Shown here in pieces: positions 9,147 to 17,604 of a stretch of DNA of 64,000 nt. Within the stretch, counting starts at the first letter, position 1; each line of letters starts with the position of its first letter. The DNA lies in contig NZ_CP065915.1 of NCBI RefSeq assembly GCF_016134045.1, positions 3,476,501 to 3,540,500 on the forward strand. Direction: 5' to 3'. The notes below the pieces were generated by a model. The model saw only the letters and a list, made by a program, of their open reading frames with translations. It was not told where the DNA came from and ran no database searches. Source of the DNA: Pelagovum pacificum. Lineage in GTDB: Bacteria; Pseudomonadota; Alphaproteobacteria; Rhodobacterales; Rhodobacteraceae. Made by a program: the position numbers and the translations under genes.

Positions 9147-10366
9147 TGCTGCGCCCGCTCGTCCTGATCTGGCGCGACCCCGCGCTGCGGCTCGCCGCCA
9201 TCGCGCTGATCCTCACGGGGTGCAACGCGGCCTCCATCGCGCCGTACCAGAGCCTGCTGGCGATCCGCCTGTTCGGCCTGTCCGACAGCGCCTACGCGCT
9301 CGTCCTGACCATCGCCTCTGCCGCCTCGGTGATCGGGGCCATCGGGATCGGCATCCTTGCCGACCAGACGATGGCAAGGAAGAAGATCACCATCGCCGCC
9401 ACGGCGCTCGGCATCGTGGGGCAGATCATCGTGCTTCTGTTTCCCAGCAAGGCGAGCTTCATCATCGCCCACGCCGTCATCCTACCCGTCAGTTCCGCCA
9501 CCTTCGGACAGGTGTTCGCCCTCGCCCGAATGGCCTCCTCCAGCTACCTGCCGGAGGAGCGGGACGGCATCATGGCCGCAATCCGTGCGCTCTTCGCGCT
9601 GCCGTTCATCGTGATCCTGCCGCTCTGGTCCGTCGTGTTCGACGCGGGCGCCGGGCTGATCTGGATCTACGTCGAGCTGGCGCTCGTCAATGTCGTGCTG
9701 GTCGCGCTGATCCTCCATCGCTGGCCGGCGGATGGCAGCACGATGTGGGTGGACCAGCGCTCCGGCCTGTCGCTCGGCAAGTCGCTGCGGGAAATCGGGC
9801 ATCCGTCCGTTCTCGGTCGGGTGTTGCTGTCAGGCGCCGTCGGTTCCGGCATCGCGATCTACATGGTCACGCTCGGCCTGACCTTCGACGAGGCACCGGG
9901 CCGCGACATCGGGGACGTCGCGATCTTCGCCGGCCTGCTCGCCGGGCTGGAGGTGCCGGTCATGCTGTCGATGGGCTGGCTGCTGCGATATCTCACCCGG
10001 ATGCAGGCGATCCTGCTCGGCGCGACGGTGCATGCCGGCTTCCTGCTGGCGTTCCCGGTGCTTCTGCCGACCCCCGCCGTCTGGTTTCTCGTGGTCCCGG
10101 CTGCGATCGGGGCGGGGATCCTCCTGTCGCTGCCGATCGCCTATGTTCAGGACCTGATGGGCACCCGCGCCGGGGCGGGCGGCGCGATGCTGGCCGTGCA
10201 ACGTGTGGCAAGCGAGTCGATCGCGGCGGCGCTGTTCGCGGTGGCGACGTGGGTGGCGGGCTACAGCCTCGCCCCCGTGCTCGGCGGGATCACGGTGGTC
10301 CTGGCGGCGCTGGCGCTCTGGTGGCTGGACGGCCGTCAGACCGCGAGGAAACCCGGACCGGCCTGA
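9146..10366 (+). CDS. MFS transporter, sugar-efflux (SET)-like
   Basis: A 406-residue protein with about twelve hydrophobic segments in two halves separated by a cytoplasmic loop ('DQRSGLSLGKSLREIG', near residue 205). The first half contains 'IGIGILADQTMARKKI', the usual loop 2-3 motif of the major facilitator superfamily. The overall shape resembles the SetA/SetB sugar efflux group; substrate and direction are not certain. It starts inside the stop of the preceding FAD enzyme (TGATG), so the two are co-translated. Its last 31 bases overlap the end of hemC on the other strand. Confidence 0.8.
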   Translation: MLRPLVLIWRDPALRLAAIALILTGCNAASIAPYQSLLAIRLFGLSDSAYALVLTIASAASVIGAIGIGILADQTMARKKITIAATALGIVGQIIVLLFPSKASFIIAHAVILPVSSATFGQVFALARMASSSYLPEERDGIMAAIRALFALPFIVILPLWSVVFDAGAGLIWIYVELALVNVVLVALILHRWPADGSTMWVDQRSGLSLGKSLREIGHPSVLGRVLLSGAVGSGIAIYMVTLGLTFDEAPGRDIGDVAIFAGLLAGLEVPVMLSMGWLLRYLTRMQAILLGATVHAGFLLAFPVLLPTPAVWFLVVPAAIGAGILLSLPIAYVQDLMGTRAGAGGAMLAVQRVASESIAAALFAVATWVAGYSLAPVLGGITVVLAALALWWLDGRQTARKPGPA

Positions 10367-11262
10367 GACAGCAGTTCGTCGGCCAGCTGTTCGCCAAGCC
10401 GCGCGCCGTCGGACACCTGTCCGGCTGTTTCGCCCGCGAAACATTTGCTGCCGTCGGGCGCGAGGATCTCGCCCCGCAGGCGCATCCGGCCCGCGCCGTC
10501 GAGCTCCGCCAGCCCGGCGATCGGCGTCTGGCACGACCCGTCGAGCCGCGCGAGGTAGGCCCGCTCCGCCGCCAGCCGCTCACCGGTCGGAACATCGTGG
10601 ATCGCGGCGAGCATGTCGGCGATCCGCGTGTCGTCGAGGCGACGTTCGATCCCGATGGCCCCTTGGGCGACGGCGGGAAGGATATCGCCCGTGTCGATCA
10701 CTCCGTGCGGCACGTCGACCGCCCGCAGCCGGTTGAGGCCCGCCATGGCGAGGAAGGTCGCCTCCGCCACGCCATCGGCGAGCTTCTTCAGCCGGGTCTG
10801 CACGTTGCCGCGGAACTCCACCACCTTCAGGTCGGGCCGCCGCCACAGAAGCTGCGACTTGCGCCGGAGCGACGAGGTGCCGACCACGGTGCCTTCGGGC
10901 AGGTCGGCGATCCCGCCGTAACGCAGCGAGACGAAGGCATCGCGCGGGTCCTCGCGCGGCAGGTAGCAGTCAAGCGTCAGCCCGTCGGGCTGCAGCACCG
11001 GCATGTCCTTCATGGAGTGAACGGCTATGTCGATCGCGCCCTCGGTCAGCGCCATCTCGATCTCGCGCGTGAAGAGCCCCTTGCCGCCGATCTCCGACAG
11101 CGGCCGGTCGAGCACCCGGTCACCGGTGGTCTTGATGACCACGACCTCAAACGCCTCTTCGGGAAGGCCGTGCGCCGCCATCAGACGGTCACGCGTCTCG
11201 TTGGCCTGGGCAATCGCGAGCGGTGAGCCGCGCGTGCCGATCTTCAGCAGGATATCACTCAT
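10336..11262 (-). CDS. hemC: Hydroxymethylbilane synthase (porphobilinogen deaminase)
   Basis: A 308-residue enzyme that polymerises four porphobilinogen units in haem synthesis. It begins with the diagnostic 'IGTRGSPLAIAQAN' (residues 8-21). It has 'VHSMKDMP' with the catalytic aspartate near 86, the arginine-rich substrate loop 'GTSSLRRKSQL' near 128-138, and the dipyrromethane-cofactor cysteine in 'LDGSCQTPIAG' (Cys244). The length is normal. It lies back to back with hemE, 91 bases apart, so the two haem genes are divergently expressed from the shared gap. Its 3' end overlaps the MFS gene by 31 bases tail to tail. Confidence 0.97.
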   Translation of the reverse strand: MSDILLKIGTRGSPLAIAQANETRDRLMAAHGLPEEAFEVVVIKTTGDRVLDRPLSEIGGKGLFTREIEMALTEGAIDIAVHSMKDMPVLQPDGLTLDCYLPREDPRDAFVSLRYGGIADLPEGTVVGTSSLRRKSQLLWRRPDLKVVEFRGNVQTRLKKLADGVAEATFLAMAGLNRLRAVDVPHGVIDTGDILPAVAQGAIGIERRLDDTRIADMLAAIHDVPTGERLAAERAYLARLDGSCQTPIAGLAELDGAGRMRLRGEILAPDGSKCFAGETAGQVSDGARLGEQLADELLSQAGPGFLAV

Positions 11263-11353
11263 GTGGCCTCTCTAGACCCGGTCGCGGGCGGTGCCAATGG
11301 CTTGACTTAAGCCCGGCCCGGTGGGACCAACCGGCGTTTCTGAAGGAGACCCC

Positions 11354-12391
11354 ATGCCGTCCGACAAGACCCTGCTGCGCGTCCTTTCCGGCGAGCGCGT
11401 GTTTCCCCCGCCGGTCTGGCTCATGCGCCAGGCGGGCCGCTACCTGCCCGAGTATCGCGCGACGCGCGAGACCGCCGGCGATTTCCTGTCGCTCTGCTAC
11501 AACCCGGAGCTCGCGGCCGAGGTGACGCTTCAGCCAATCCGCCGCTTCGGCTTCGACGGCGCGATCCTGTTCGCGGACATCCTCCTGGTGCCGCAGGCGC
11601 TTGGCCTCGACCTCTGGTTCGTGAAGGGCGAAGGGCCGCGCCTGTCGACAGTGACGGGGCCGGGCGACCTCGCCGCGCTCAAGGGCGTCGACGCGATCCA
11701 CGAAACGCTGTCTCCGGTCTATGAAACGGTGCGCATCCTGTCGCGCGACCTGCCGTCCGAGACGACGCTGATCGGCTTCGCCGGCGCGCCCTGGACCGTG
11801 GCGACCTACATGATCGCCGGACGCGGCACTCCCGCGCAGGAACCGGCCCACGCGCTGATGCAGCAGGACCGCGAAACCTTCGAGGGGCTGCTCGACCTCA
11901 TCACCGAAGCCACGATCGAATACCTGTCCGCCCAGGTCGACGCGGGCGCGGAGTGCGTGAAGCTGTTCGACAGCTGGGCAGGGTCGCTCGACGGAGACGC
12001 GTTCGAAGCCTACTCGGTCGAGCCGATCCGCCGCATCACCGCCGCGCTGAAGGCGCGCCATCCGGGCCTTCCGGTCATCGCCTTCGCGCGCGGCGCGGGA
12101 GAGCGCTACATCGGGCTGCACGCCCGGACCGGCGCGGACTGTATCGCTGTCGACCAGGGGGTCTCCGCGGACTGGGCGGCCGCGAACGTGCAGGTCGGCG
12201 GACCGGTGCAGGGCAACCTCGCACCGGAGCACATGGTGCAAGGCGGTGAGGGTCTGGTCGACGCGGCCCGTGCCATCGCCGAGTCGTTCCGGGGCGGGCC
12301 GCATGTGTTCAACCTCGGCCACGGCATCACGCCGGACGCCGATCCAGACAACGTGCACCTGCTGTTGGAGACGATCCGCGCGATGCGCTGA
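11354..12391 (+). CDS. hemE: Uroporphyrinogen decarboxylase
   Basis: A 345-residue cytosolic enzyme converting uroporphyrinogen III to coproporphyrinogen III. The family signature '[16 protein letters not shown]' occupies residues 20-35. The substrate-pocket stretch '[18 protein letters not shown]' follows near 73-90, and '[18 protein letters not shown]' near 140 is the second signature. The start at 11354 is set by the aaggag site at 11343-11348; an in-frame ATG 33 bases upstream would place the ribosome site inside the gene. It is divergent from hemC. Confidence 0.97.
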   Translation: MPSDKTLLRVLSGERVFPPPVWLMRQAGRYLPEYRATRETAGDFLSLCYNPELAAEVTLQPIRRFGFDGAILFADILLVPQALGLDLWFVKGEGPRLSTVTGPGDLAALKGVDAIHETLSPVYETVRILSRDLPSETTLIGFAGAPWTVATYMIAGRGTPAQEPAHALMQQDRETFEGLLDLITEATIEYLSAQVDAGAECVKLFDSWAGSLDGDAFEAYSVEPIRRITAALKARHPGLPVIAFARGAGERYIGLHARTGADCIAVDQGVSADWAAANVQVGGPVQGNLAPEHMVQGGEGLVDAARAIAESFRGGPHVFNLGHGITPDADPDNVHLLLETIRAMR

Positions 12392-12535
12392 TCAGCCTTC
12401 GACCTTGCGGCACAGCCGGTCGAGCCGCGCGTCCCACGACGCCTCCAGCCGGGACAGGTGGTCCCGCGTGGCCAGCTGGTCCGGCACGCTCCGCCTCAGG
12501 ATCTGCCGCCACGACTTGCGCAAGGCGCGATCCAG
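12392..12535 (-). CDS. Possible small basic protein (about 43-47 residues), start uncertain
   Basis: The 201-base gap after hemE carries, on the minus strand, a frame ending directly against the hemE stop. Its last 47 codons have almost pure G/C third positions and a protein-like composition (…'ALRKSWRQILRRSVPDQL', 'ATRDHLSRLEASWDARLDRL', 'CRKVEG'). No ATG fits. A CTG at 12533-12535 or a TTG at 12521-12523 would have to be the start, or the gene has lost its 5' end. No known family is recognised. Codon use is the only evidence, so this is a tentative call. Confidence 0.35.
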   Translation of the reverse strand: MDRALRKSWRQILRRSVPDQLATRDHLSRLEASWDARLDRLCRKVEG

Positions 12536-12592
12536 ATGTTGCGCTTTCCGACAGGAGCGGGAACCCGCCGGTGCCTCTCCGGTTGGACCGGC

Positions 12593-13567
12593 ATGAACGC
12601 GATTGACCAGATCACCCGCCAGAGCTTCGCGCGCCTGCCCCGGCCGATGACGGACAACGGCGCGCCCCGCCGCACGGGCGTCGAGATCGAGTTCTCCGGC
12701 CTGACCGAAGCCAAGGCCGCCGAAGTCGCCCGCGATCTCGCAGGCGGAGAGGTCCGCGACGCGGGTCCGAATGCCGTGACTCTGGAAGGCTCTCGGCTCG
12801 GCGACCTGAAAGTCTACCTCGACACCGCATTCCGCGACCGTACCGGCAGGCTGGCGACAGCCGCGCTCGACCTCGCACGCTCCGTCGTGCCGGTGGAGAT
12901 CGTGACGGCGCCGCTGGCAGAGGATCAGCTGCCCCTGCTGGAGACCCTCGTGCAGGCGCTGGCCGATGCCGGTGCCGAGGGCTCGCGCGACGGGCTGTTC
13001 TACGGCTTCGGACTGCACCTGAACCCGGAGGTGACGTCGCTTGACCCGCAGGACCTCGGCCGGGTGATGACGGCCTACGCGCTGATCGAGGACTGGCTGC
13101 GCCTCGCCGATCCGATCGACCCGAGCCGCCGCGTGCTGCCGTTCTCGGATCCCTACCCGCGCGCCTACCTCGACGACCTCGCCGCGACGGAGCACTTCGA
13201 CACCGACACGCTGTTCGACCTCTACCTGCGCCACAACGCGACGCGGAACCGGGGTCTCGACGTCCTCCCGATCCTCGGCGAGCTGGACAAGGACCGGCTG
13301 GAAAGCGCGCTGCATGGGCTCGGCGCCGTGTCGTCGCGCCCGACGTGGCACTATCGGCTGCCGGACTGCCGGATCGGGCGCCCCGAATGGACGATCGCCT
13401 ACGAGTGGAACCGCTGGGTGACGGTCGAGCGGCTGGCGAATGACACCGGGCGGCTGGAGCGGCTCAAGTCCGACTGGCGGCAGCACCGGTCGGAGCTGCT
13501 GAAGCTGCGGTCCGACTGGCGGCAGCACGTGACCGGCTTCCTTGCCGACGAGGGGCTGCTGCCGTGA
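12593..13567 (+). CDS. Putative amidoligase (COOH-NH2 ligase-type, PF12224-like)
   Basis: A 324-residue protein matching the predicted amidoligase family, a distant glutamine-synthetase-like fold. An N-terminal metal/ATP-binding type strand 'GVEIEFSGLTEAK' sits at residues 29-41, and later come 'GFGLHLNPEV' near 140 and 'WTIAYEWNRWVTVERL' near 268. Family members are predicted to form amide or peptide bonds using ATP. Upstream in-frame sequence lacks a ribosome site, so the ATG at 12593 is used. Its stop overlaps the GTG start of the amidotransferase-like hydrolase that follows, so the pair is translated together and probably acts on one metabolite. The actual substrate is unknown. Confidence 0.75.
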   Translation: MNAIDQITRQSFARLPRPMTDNGAPRRTGVEIEFSGLTEAKAAEVARDLAGGEVRDAGPNAVTLEGSRLGDLKVYLDTAFRDRTGRLATAALDLARSVVPVEIVTAPLAEDQLPLLETLVQALADAGAEGSRDGLFYGFGLHLNPEVTSLDPQDLGRVMTAYALIEDWLRLADPIDPSRRVLPFSDPYPRAYLDDLAATEHFDTDTLFDLYLRHNATRNRGLDVLPILGELDKDRLESALHGLGAVSSRPTWHYRLPDCRIGRPEWTIAYEWNRWVTVERLANDTGRLERLKSDWRQHRSELLKLRSDWRQHVTGFLADEGLLP

Positions 13568-14283
13568 GCCGCCCCGTGATCGCTGTCACTACTTCGCGCC
13601 GGTCAGGCTGGCGCATCTTTCCGCTGGTTGCGCTGAACGTCTGGATCGGCGGAGGCCGCGCCGTTCGCTGGGGGGCGGGCCGTCCGTCCGACCTCGACAC
13701 CGTGTCCGGCGTCATCGTCGGCGGCGGCGACGACATCGCCCCCGACCTCTACGGCGGCGCACCTGTCACCAAGGCGCGGCTCGACCCCGACCGGGACGCG
13801 CTTGAACGGCAGATCGTGGAAGCATGCCTGTCCCGCGGCATCCCACTGCTCGGCATCTGCCGGGGATCGCAGATGCTGAACGTCGCGCTCGGCGGCACGC
13901 TGGATCAGGACGCCTACGCCACGTTCACGCGGTCGAAGAAGGTCTACACGATCCTGCCGAAGAAAGACGTGCGTGTGGAATCGAACACCCGTCTGCAGGA
14001 GATCACCGGCACCGCGCCGATGAAGGTGAACGCGCTGCACAGTCAGGCGGTCGACCGTCTCGGCCAGGGCCTGCGCGTCGCGGCGCGCGATACCGGCGGC
14101 ATGATCCAGGGGGTCGAGCGGATCGCCGACCCCTTCGCGCTCGGCGTGCAATGGCACCCAGAGCATCTGTTCTACGCCCATCGTCAGCGGGCGATCTTCC
14201 GCGCGCTCGTCACCGCCGCGAAAGCGCGGGACGACGGGCGCGCGCAGAACCCGGACGTGTCCGCCGACGCCGCCTACAGCTGA
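13564..14283 (+). CDS. Gamma-glutamyl-gamma-aminobutyrate hydrolase family protein (peptidase C26, class-I GATase fold)
   Basis: A 239-residue PuuD-like enzyme. The nucleophile elbow 'LLGICRGSQMLNVALGG' gives Cys99, and 'FALGVQWHPEH' gives the His198/Glu200 partners of a class-I glutamine amidotransferase triad. The N-terminal 'IVGGGDDIAPDLYGG' is typical of the C26 family that hydrolyses gamma-glutamyl amides. It begins with GTG at 13564, overlapping the amidoligase stop by four bases (GTGA). The coupling suggests it supplies ammonia to, trims, or recycles the product of the amidoligase. PuuD's own pathway genes (putrescine breakdown) are not present nearby. Confidence 0.85.
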   Translation: MSRPVIAVTTSRRSGWRIFPLVALNVWIGGGRAVRWGAGRPSDLDTVSGVIVGGGDDIAPDLYGGAPVTKARLDPDRDALERQIVEACLSRGIPLLGICRGSQMLNVALGGTLDQDAYATFTRSKKVYTILPKKDVRVESNTRLQEITGTAPMKVNALHSQAVDRLGQGLRVAARDTGGMIQGVERIADPFALGVQWHPEHLFYAHRQRAIFRALVTAAKARDDGRAQNPDVSADAAYS

Positions 14284-14286
14284 CGC

Positions 14287-15165
14287 TCAGACCCACTTCG
14301 CCAGTGGCGGCAGGCTCATCAGCACGGCATCGGGATCGTGGCTGGTGGCGAGCCCGAACTTGGTGCCCCGATCGTAGACGAGGTTGTATTCCGCGTAGAG
14401 CCCGCGATGGATCAGCTGCGCCTCGCGATCGGCGTCGGTGAAGGGTTGCATCCGGCGGCGATCGGCAAGCGGCAGGAAGGCCGGCAGGAACGCCCGTCCG
14501 ATATCCTGCACCAGTCCGAAATCCGCCCGCCAGTCGCCAGAGTTGCGGTCATCCATGAAGATGCCGCCGACGCCCCGCGCCCGCTTGCGGTGCGGGATGT
14601 AGAAATATTCGTCCGCCCAGGCCTTCAACTCGTCGTAGAGCGCCGCGCCATGCGGCGCGACATGCGTGCGCTGCACCTCGTGAAAGTGCGCCGTGTCCTC
14701 GTCATACGTGATCGCCGGGTTCAGATCGGAGCCACCCCCGAACCACCAGGCGCCGGGGGTCCAGAACATCCGGGTGTTCATGTGGACAGCAGGGGCGTGC
14801 GGGTTCTGCATGTGCGCCACGAGGCTGATGCCGCTGGCCCAGAAGGACGGGTCCGTCTCGATGCCGGGCACACCGCGCGCCGCCATCGACGTCTGCGCTG
14901 CCTCGCCGAGGGTGCCGAAGACGGTGGAGACGTTGACGCCGACCTTCTCGAACACCCGTCCGCCGCGCATGACGCTCATCAGCCCGCCCCCGGCGTCGGA
15001 CCCGTCGTCGCTGTGCCGGGTCGTCGGCGTGACCTCGAATCGGCCGGCGTGCCGGTCGGACAGCGGCCCTTCCGTGTGCCGGTCTTCAAGTGCCTCGAAC
15101 TCGCCCACGATGCGATCGCGCAGCTCGCGAAACCAGCCGGCGGCTTCCTGCTTTTCGTCTTCCAT
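14287..15165 (-). CDS. hemF: Oxygen-dependent coproporphyrinogen III oxidase
   Basis: A 292-residue aerobic oxidative decarboxylase of the haem pathway. Signature stretches are 'HMNTRMFWTPGAWWFGGGSD' near residues 142-161, 'DTAHFHEVQRTH' near 170, and 'EYFYIPHRKRARGVGGIFMD' near 198; these include the conserved histidines of the active site. The ATG at 15165 gives the family's normal length; an ATG at 15207 would add 14 residues with no ribosome site. It runs against the amidotransferase-like gene tail to tail with 3 bases between them. With hemC and hemE nearby, this is a loose haem cluster. Confidence 0.95.
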   Translation of the reverse strand: MEDEKQEAAGWFRELRDRIVGEFEALEDRHTEGPLSDRHAGRFEVTPTTRHSDDGSDAGGGLMSVMRGGRVFEKVGVNVSTVFGTLGEAAQTSMAARGVPGIETDPSFWASGISLVAHMQNPHAPAVHMNTRMFWTPGAWWFGGGSDLNPAITYDEDTAHFHEVQRTHVAPHGAALYDELKAWADEYFYIPHRKRARGVGGIFMDDRNSGDWRADFGLVQDIGRAFLPAFLPLADRRRMQPFTDADREAQLIHRGLYAEYNLVYDRGTKFGLATSHDPDAVLMSLPPLAKWV

Positions 15166-15238
15166 CAACTCTTTGCGCCCCGATTGACTGTCGCGCCGCA
15201 GTAGCATCGGATGAAGCCCTTATCAAAGGACGACCAGA

Positions 15239-15634
15239 ATGCATTCGATCACCAAGCTCTTGCTTTGCACCCCGCTGCTCCTCGCCGCCTGCGCGACGCC
15301 GCAGGAACGCTGCCTGAGCAGCGCCAGCCGGGAACTGCGCACGCTGACGCGCCTCGCCGCCGAAACCGAGGCGAACGTCGCGCGCGGCTACGCCGTCGAG
15401 GAATTCCAGGAAGTGCGCGAGCGCATGACGTTCTGCGAGGTGCGCAACGACGAGGGCCAGGTCGTGGAGCGCGAGCTCTGCCGCGAGACGGATGTGGTCG
15501 ACCGGACCCGCCCGGTGGCCATCGACGTCAACGCGGAGCGTCAGAAGCTGCAGCAGCTGAGAAGCCGGATCGCGACCGAGGAAAGCCGCGTCGCGCGCGC
15601 CCAGCAGACCTGCCTCGCGACCTATCCGCAGTAA
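15239..15634 (+). CDS. Small outer-membrane-type lipoprotein of unknown function
   Basis: A 131-residue protein with a short basic start, a hydrophobic stretch and the lipobox 'LLAAC' (Cys18), so it should be lipidated and anchored in an outer or inner membrane leaflet. The mature part is charged and helical, with three further cysteines ('QERCLSSAS', 'MTFCEVRN', 'ELCRETD') and one near the end ('QQTCLATYPQ'), which may form disulfides. No family is recognised. It is divergent from hemF (73 bases between starts) and followed by the structured repeat. Confidence 0.75.
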   Translation: MHSITKLLLCTPLLLAACATPQERCLSSASRELRTLTRLAAETEANVARGYAVEEFQEVRERMTFCEVRNDEGQVVERELCRETDVVDRTRPVAIDVNAERQKLQQLRSRIATEESRVARAQQTCLATYPQ

Positions 15635-15647
15635 ACCGGCGCCCGGC

Positions 15648-15778
15648 CTTCTTTGGGCTTCAAATATTTCTCGGGGGTGAATGGGCCGCAGGCCCAGAGG
15701 GGGCAGACAGCCCCCTGAACCCGCCCGCCCGCAGGGTGGGCTGATCCTGTGCGCGCGCAGCGCGCTCCGCCGGATCAG
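15648..15778 (+). repeat. Intergenic multi-hairpin element, copy A
   Basis: Between two convergent genes four consecutive stem-loops can be drawn. They are 15682-15696 (6-bp arms, GCA loop), 15698-15716 (7-bp arms around agaca), 15723-15741 (8-bp arms with one G-U, GCA loop), and 15741-15778 (outer 7-bp ctgatcc/ggatcag enclosing gcgcgc-GCA-gcgcgc). The block starts with 'ttcaaatatttctcgggggt'. The first 70 bases recur inverted at 45882-45946. Short conserved elements of this style lie between genes in many Rhodobacterales genomes; the role is unknown, and bidirectional termination is the simplest reading. Confidence 0.75.
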
Positions 15779-15787
15779 GCTCCGGGG

Positions 15788-16591
15788 TCAGTGGGCGGGG
15801 GCCGTGACCGGGTCGATCAGGGTGCGGCCGCCGTCGACCGTGATGATCTGGCCCGTCACGAAGGACGATGCGTCAGAGGCGAGGTACTGCACCGCGTCGG
15901 ACACTTCCGACGGCGCGGCAATCCGGTTCAGCGGCGTGTGATCCACGATCTCCTCACGGAAATCGCTGTTCTCCTTCAGCGCACCCTTCAGGCTCGCCGA
16001 CATGACCGAGCCGAAGGCGACCGCGTTCACGCGGATGCGCTTGGGCGCCAGCGCGACGGCGAGGCTGCGCGTCATCTGGTCGAGCGCGGCGGTCGAGACG
16101 GAATAGGCCATCAGTTCGGGATGCGTGCGCCGCGCGGCGATCGAACTGAGATTGATGATCGACCCCACCGGGCCTTCGCCGTCGGGATCGGACTGCTTGA
16201 TCATCCGCTTCGCCGTGGCCTGGCTCAGGCGGAGCGAGGTCATCAGGTTTTGCTGCAGCAGCGCCTCCACCCCGTCCTTTTCCGAATCGAGCGGGTTGCC
16301 GGTCAGCATCTGGCGCGATGCGTTCACGAGGATGTCGACCTTCTCGAAGGCATCGACCGTGAGCGACAGCAGGTTGGCGATGGTCAGCTTCTCACGCAGG
16401 TCGCCGGAAAAGATGCGGACCGCTTCCTCTTCGGCGGCACGTTCGCCCATCTCGTGCTCGAGCGCCTGTTCGTCCATGTCGGCGAAGACGACGTTCGCCC
16501 CTTCGCGCAGGAAGTGCCGGCCGATCGCAAGGCCGACGCCGTTGGCCGCTCCGGTGACGATGGCGGTCTTGCCGGAGATGGAAAAGGACAT
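15788..16591 (-). CDS. Short-chain dehydrogenase/reductase family protein lacking the catalytic lysine
   Basis: A 267-residue Rossmann protein of the classical SDR type. It has the cofactor loop 'TGAANGVG' (residues 13-20), an acidic residue after the second strand ('VVFADMD', favouring NAD), and the serine of 'INLSS' near 149. It ends with the usual 'IRVNAVAFGSVM' and 'ASSFVTGQIITVDGGRT'. The active-site motif YxxxK is altered: Tyr163 is followed four residues on by threonine (YSVST), and 'NNAG' is replaced by 'VNAS'. Oxidoreductase activity is therefore doubtful and a binding or regulatory role is possible. It is followed on the minus strand by copy A of the repeat. Confidence 0.85.
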   Translation of the reverse strand: MSFSISGKTAIVTGAANGVGLAIGRHFLREGANVVFADMDEQALEHEMGERAAEEEAVRIFSGDLREKLTIANLLSLTVDAFEKVDILVNASRQMLTGNPLDSEKDGVEALLQQNLMTSLRLSQATAKRMIKQSDPDGEGPVGSIINLSSIAARRTHPELMAYSVSTAALDQMTRSLAVALAPKRIRVNAVAFGSVMSASLKGALKENSDFREEIVDHTPLNRIAAPSEVSDAVQYLASDASSFVTGQIITVDGGRTLIDPVTAPAH

Positions 16592-16628
16592 CGGGACGCT
16601 CCCTTGAAAGATCGAAGTCTAGGACGAT

Positions 16629-17585
16629 TCACCGTCGCGGGCGAGAGGCGTGGAAGATCTTGTAACGGTTGTCCCCGCCCGTCTCGGCCACCTCCGCGAA
16701 GGACTCGCGGAGCGCGGCCTCGTAGGGCAGATGCCGATTGGCTACAAGCCAAAGCTGACCGCGCGACGTCAGGGCGCGCGCGGCGGTTGCGATGAAAGCC
16801 TGGCCAAGCGCGCTGTCGGGGGCGCGGCCGGTGTGGAACGGCGGATTGCAGAGGATCCCGTCGTACGCCTCCTTCGGTGTGAAGGTCGTCGCGTCTTCCC
16901 AGAGGAACGACGCCCGCGGATCCGTAACGTTGAGCCGCGCGCAGTCGAGCGCGACCGCCTCCGCCTCGATCAGGTCGATGGAGTCGATGCCGGTCTTCTC
17001 GAGGGCGCGGCTGGACAGGTAACCCCATCCCGCACCTAGATCGGCCATCCGGCGCGGCAGCTTGTCCGGCAGCGCCTCGGCCAGCAGGCGAGAGCCCGCG
17101 TCGATGGCCCCGTCAGAGAAGACGCCGGGTGCCGTGTAGAACCCTTCCGGCCCTTTCGACGGCGGCGGGGCCTGCCATGCGGAGAAGTCCGCGCCCTCGA
17201 ACCAGAACAGCCGGCCGTGCGCCTTGGTGATCGAGGGCAGATCGCCGAGTTCGGCCCGGCAGGCCTTGAAGATGCTGTCGATCCCGTCTGTCCGCTGTCC
17301 GTCGACGAGCACGAGGCCGCTACCGGCCCGTGCGACGAGGTCCCGCGCAAGCGCCTTGGACCGGGGCACAACGACGAGCGTCGCGTCGGACGGTTCGGGC
17401 GATTGCACGACGCGGTAGCCGCGCGCCTCCCAGGCGAGGACGTCGGGACGGAAGGTCGCGACGATGAACGCCTGATCGGGCGTGAGGGAGAGGTCGTAGT
17501 CTGCTGACGGACCAAGCACCTGCACAGGCGCAGCCGGCAGCGTCAGACCGCGATCGAGCGCGGTGTCTAGGCGGGACGCGGACAT
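16629..17585 (-). CDS. rsmC: Class I SAM-dependent methyltransferase, RsmC/RlmG-like
   Basis: A 318-residue protein with two halves: a degenerate methyltransferase-like N-terminal half and an active C-terminal half. The latter has the SAM loop 'ADLGAGWGYLSS' (residues 181-192), an acidic 'DLIEAEAVALDCARLNV' strand, and the N6/N2-methylase motif 'ILCNPPFHTG' (244-253). This layout and the 'NPPFHTG' motif fit the small-subunit rRNA guanine-N2 methyltransferase group (RsmC; RlmG is similar). It is transcribed in the same direction as, and 38 bases upstream of, the SDR gene. The precise rRNA position is assigned by family only. Confidence 0.85.
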   Translation of the reverse strand: MSASRLDTALDRGLTLPAAPVQVLGPSADYDLSLTPDQAFIVATFRPDVLAWEARGYRVVQSPEPSDATLVVVPRSKALARDLVARAGSGLVLVDGQRTDGIDSIFKACRAELGDLPSITKAHGRLFWFEGADFSAWQAPPPSKGPEGFYTAPGVFSDGAIDAGSRLLAEALPDKLPRRMADLGAGWGYLSSRALEKTGIDSIDLIEAEAVALDCARLNVTDPRASFLWEDATTFTPKEAYDGILCNPPFHTGRAPDSALGQAFIATAARALTSRGQLWLVANRHLPYEAALRESFAEVAETGGDNRYKIFHASRPRR

Positions 17586-17604
17586 GAATGCGGCGCGGCG
17601 GCGC

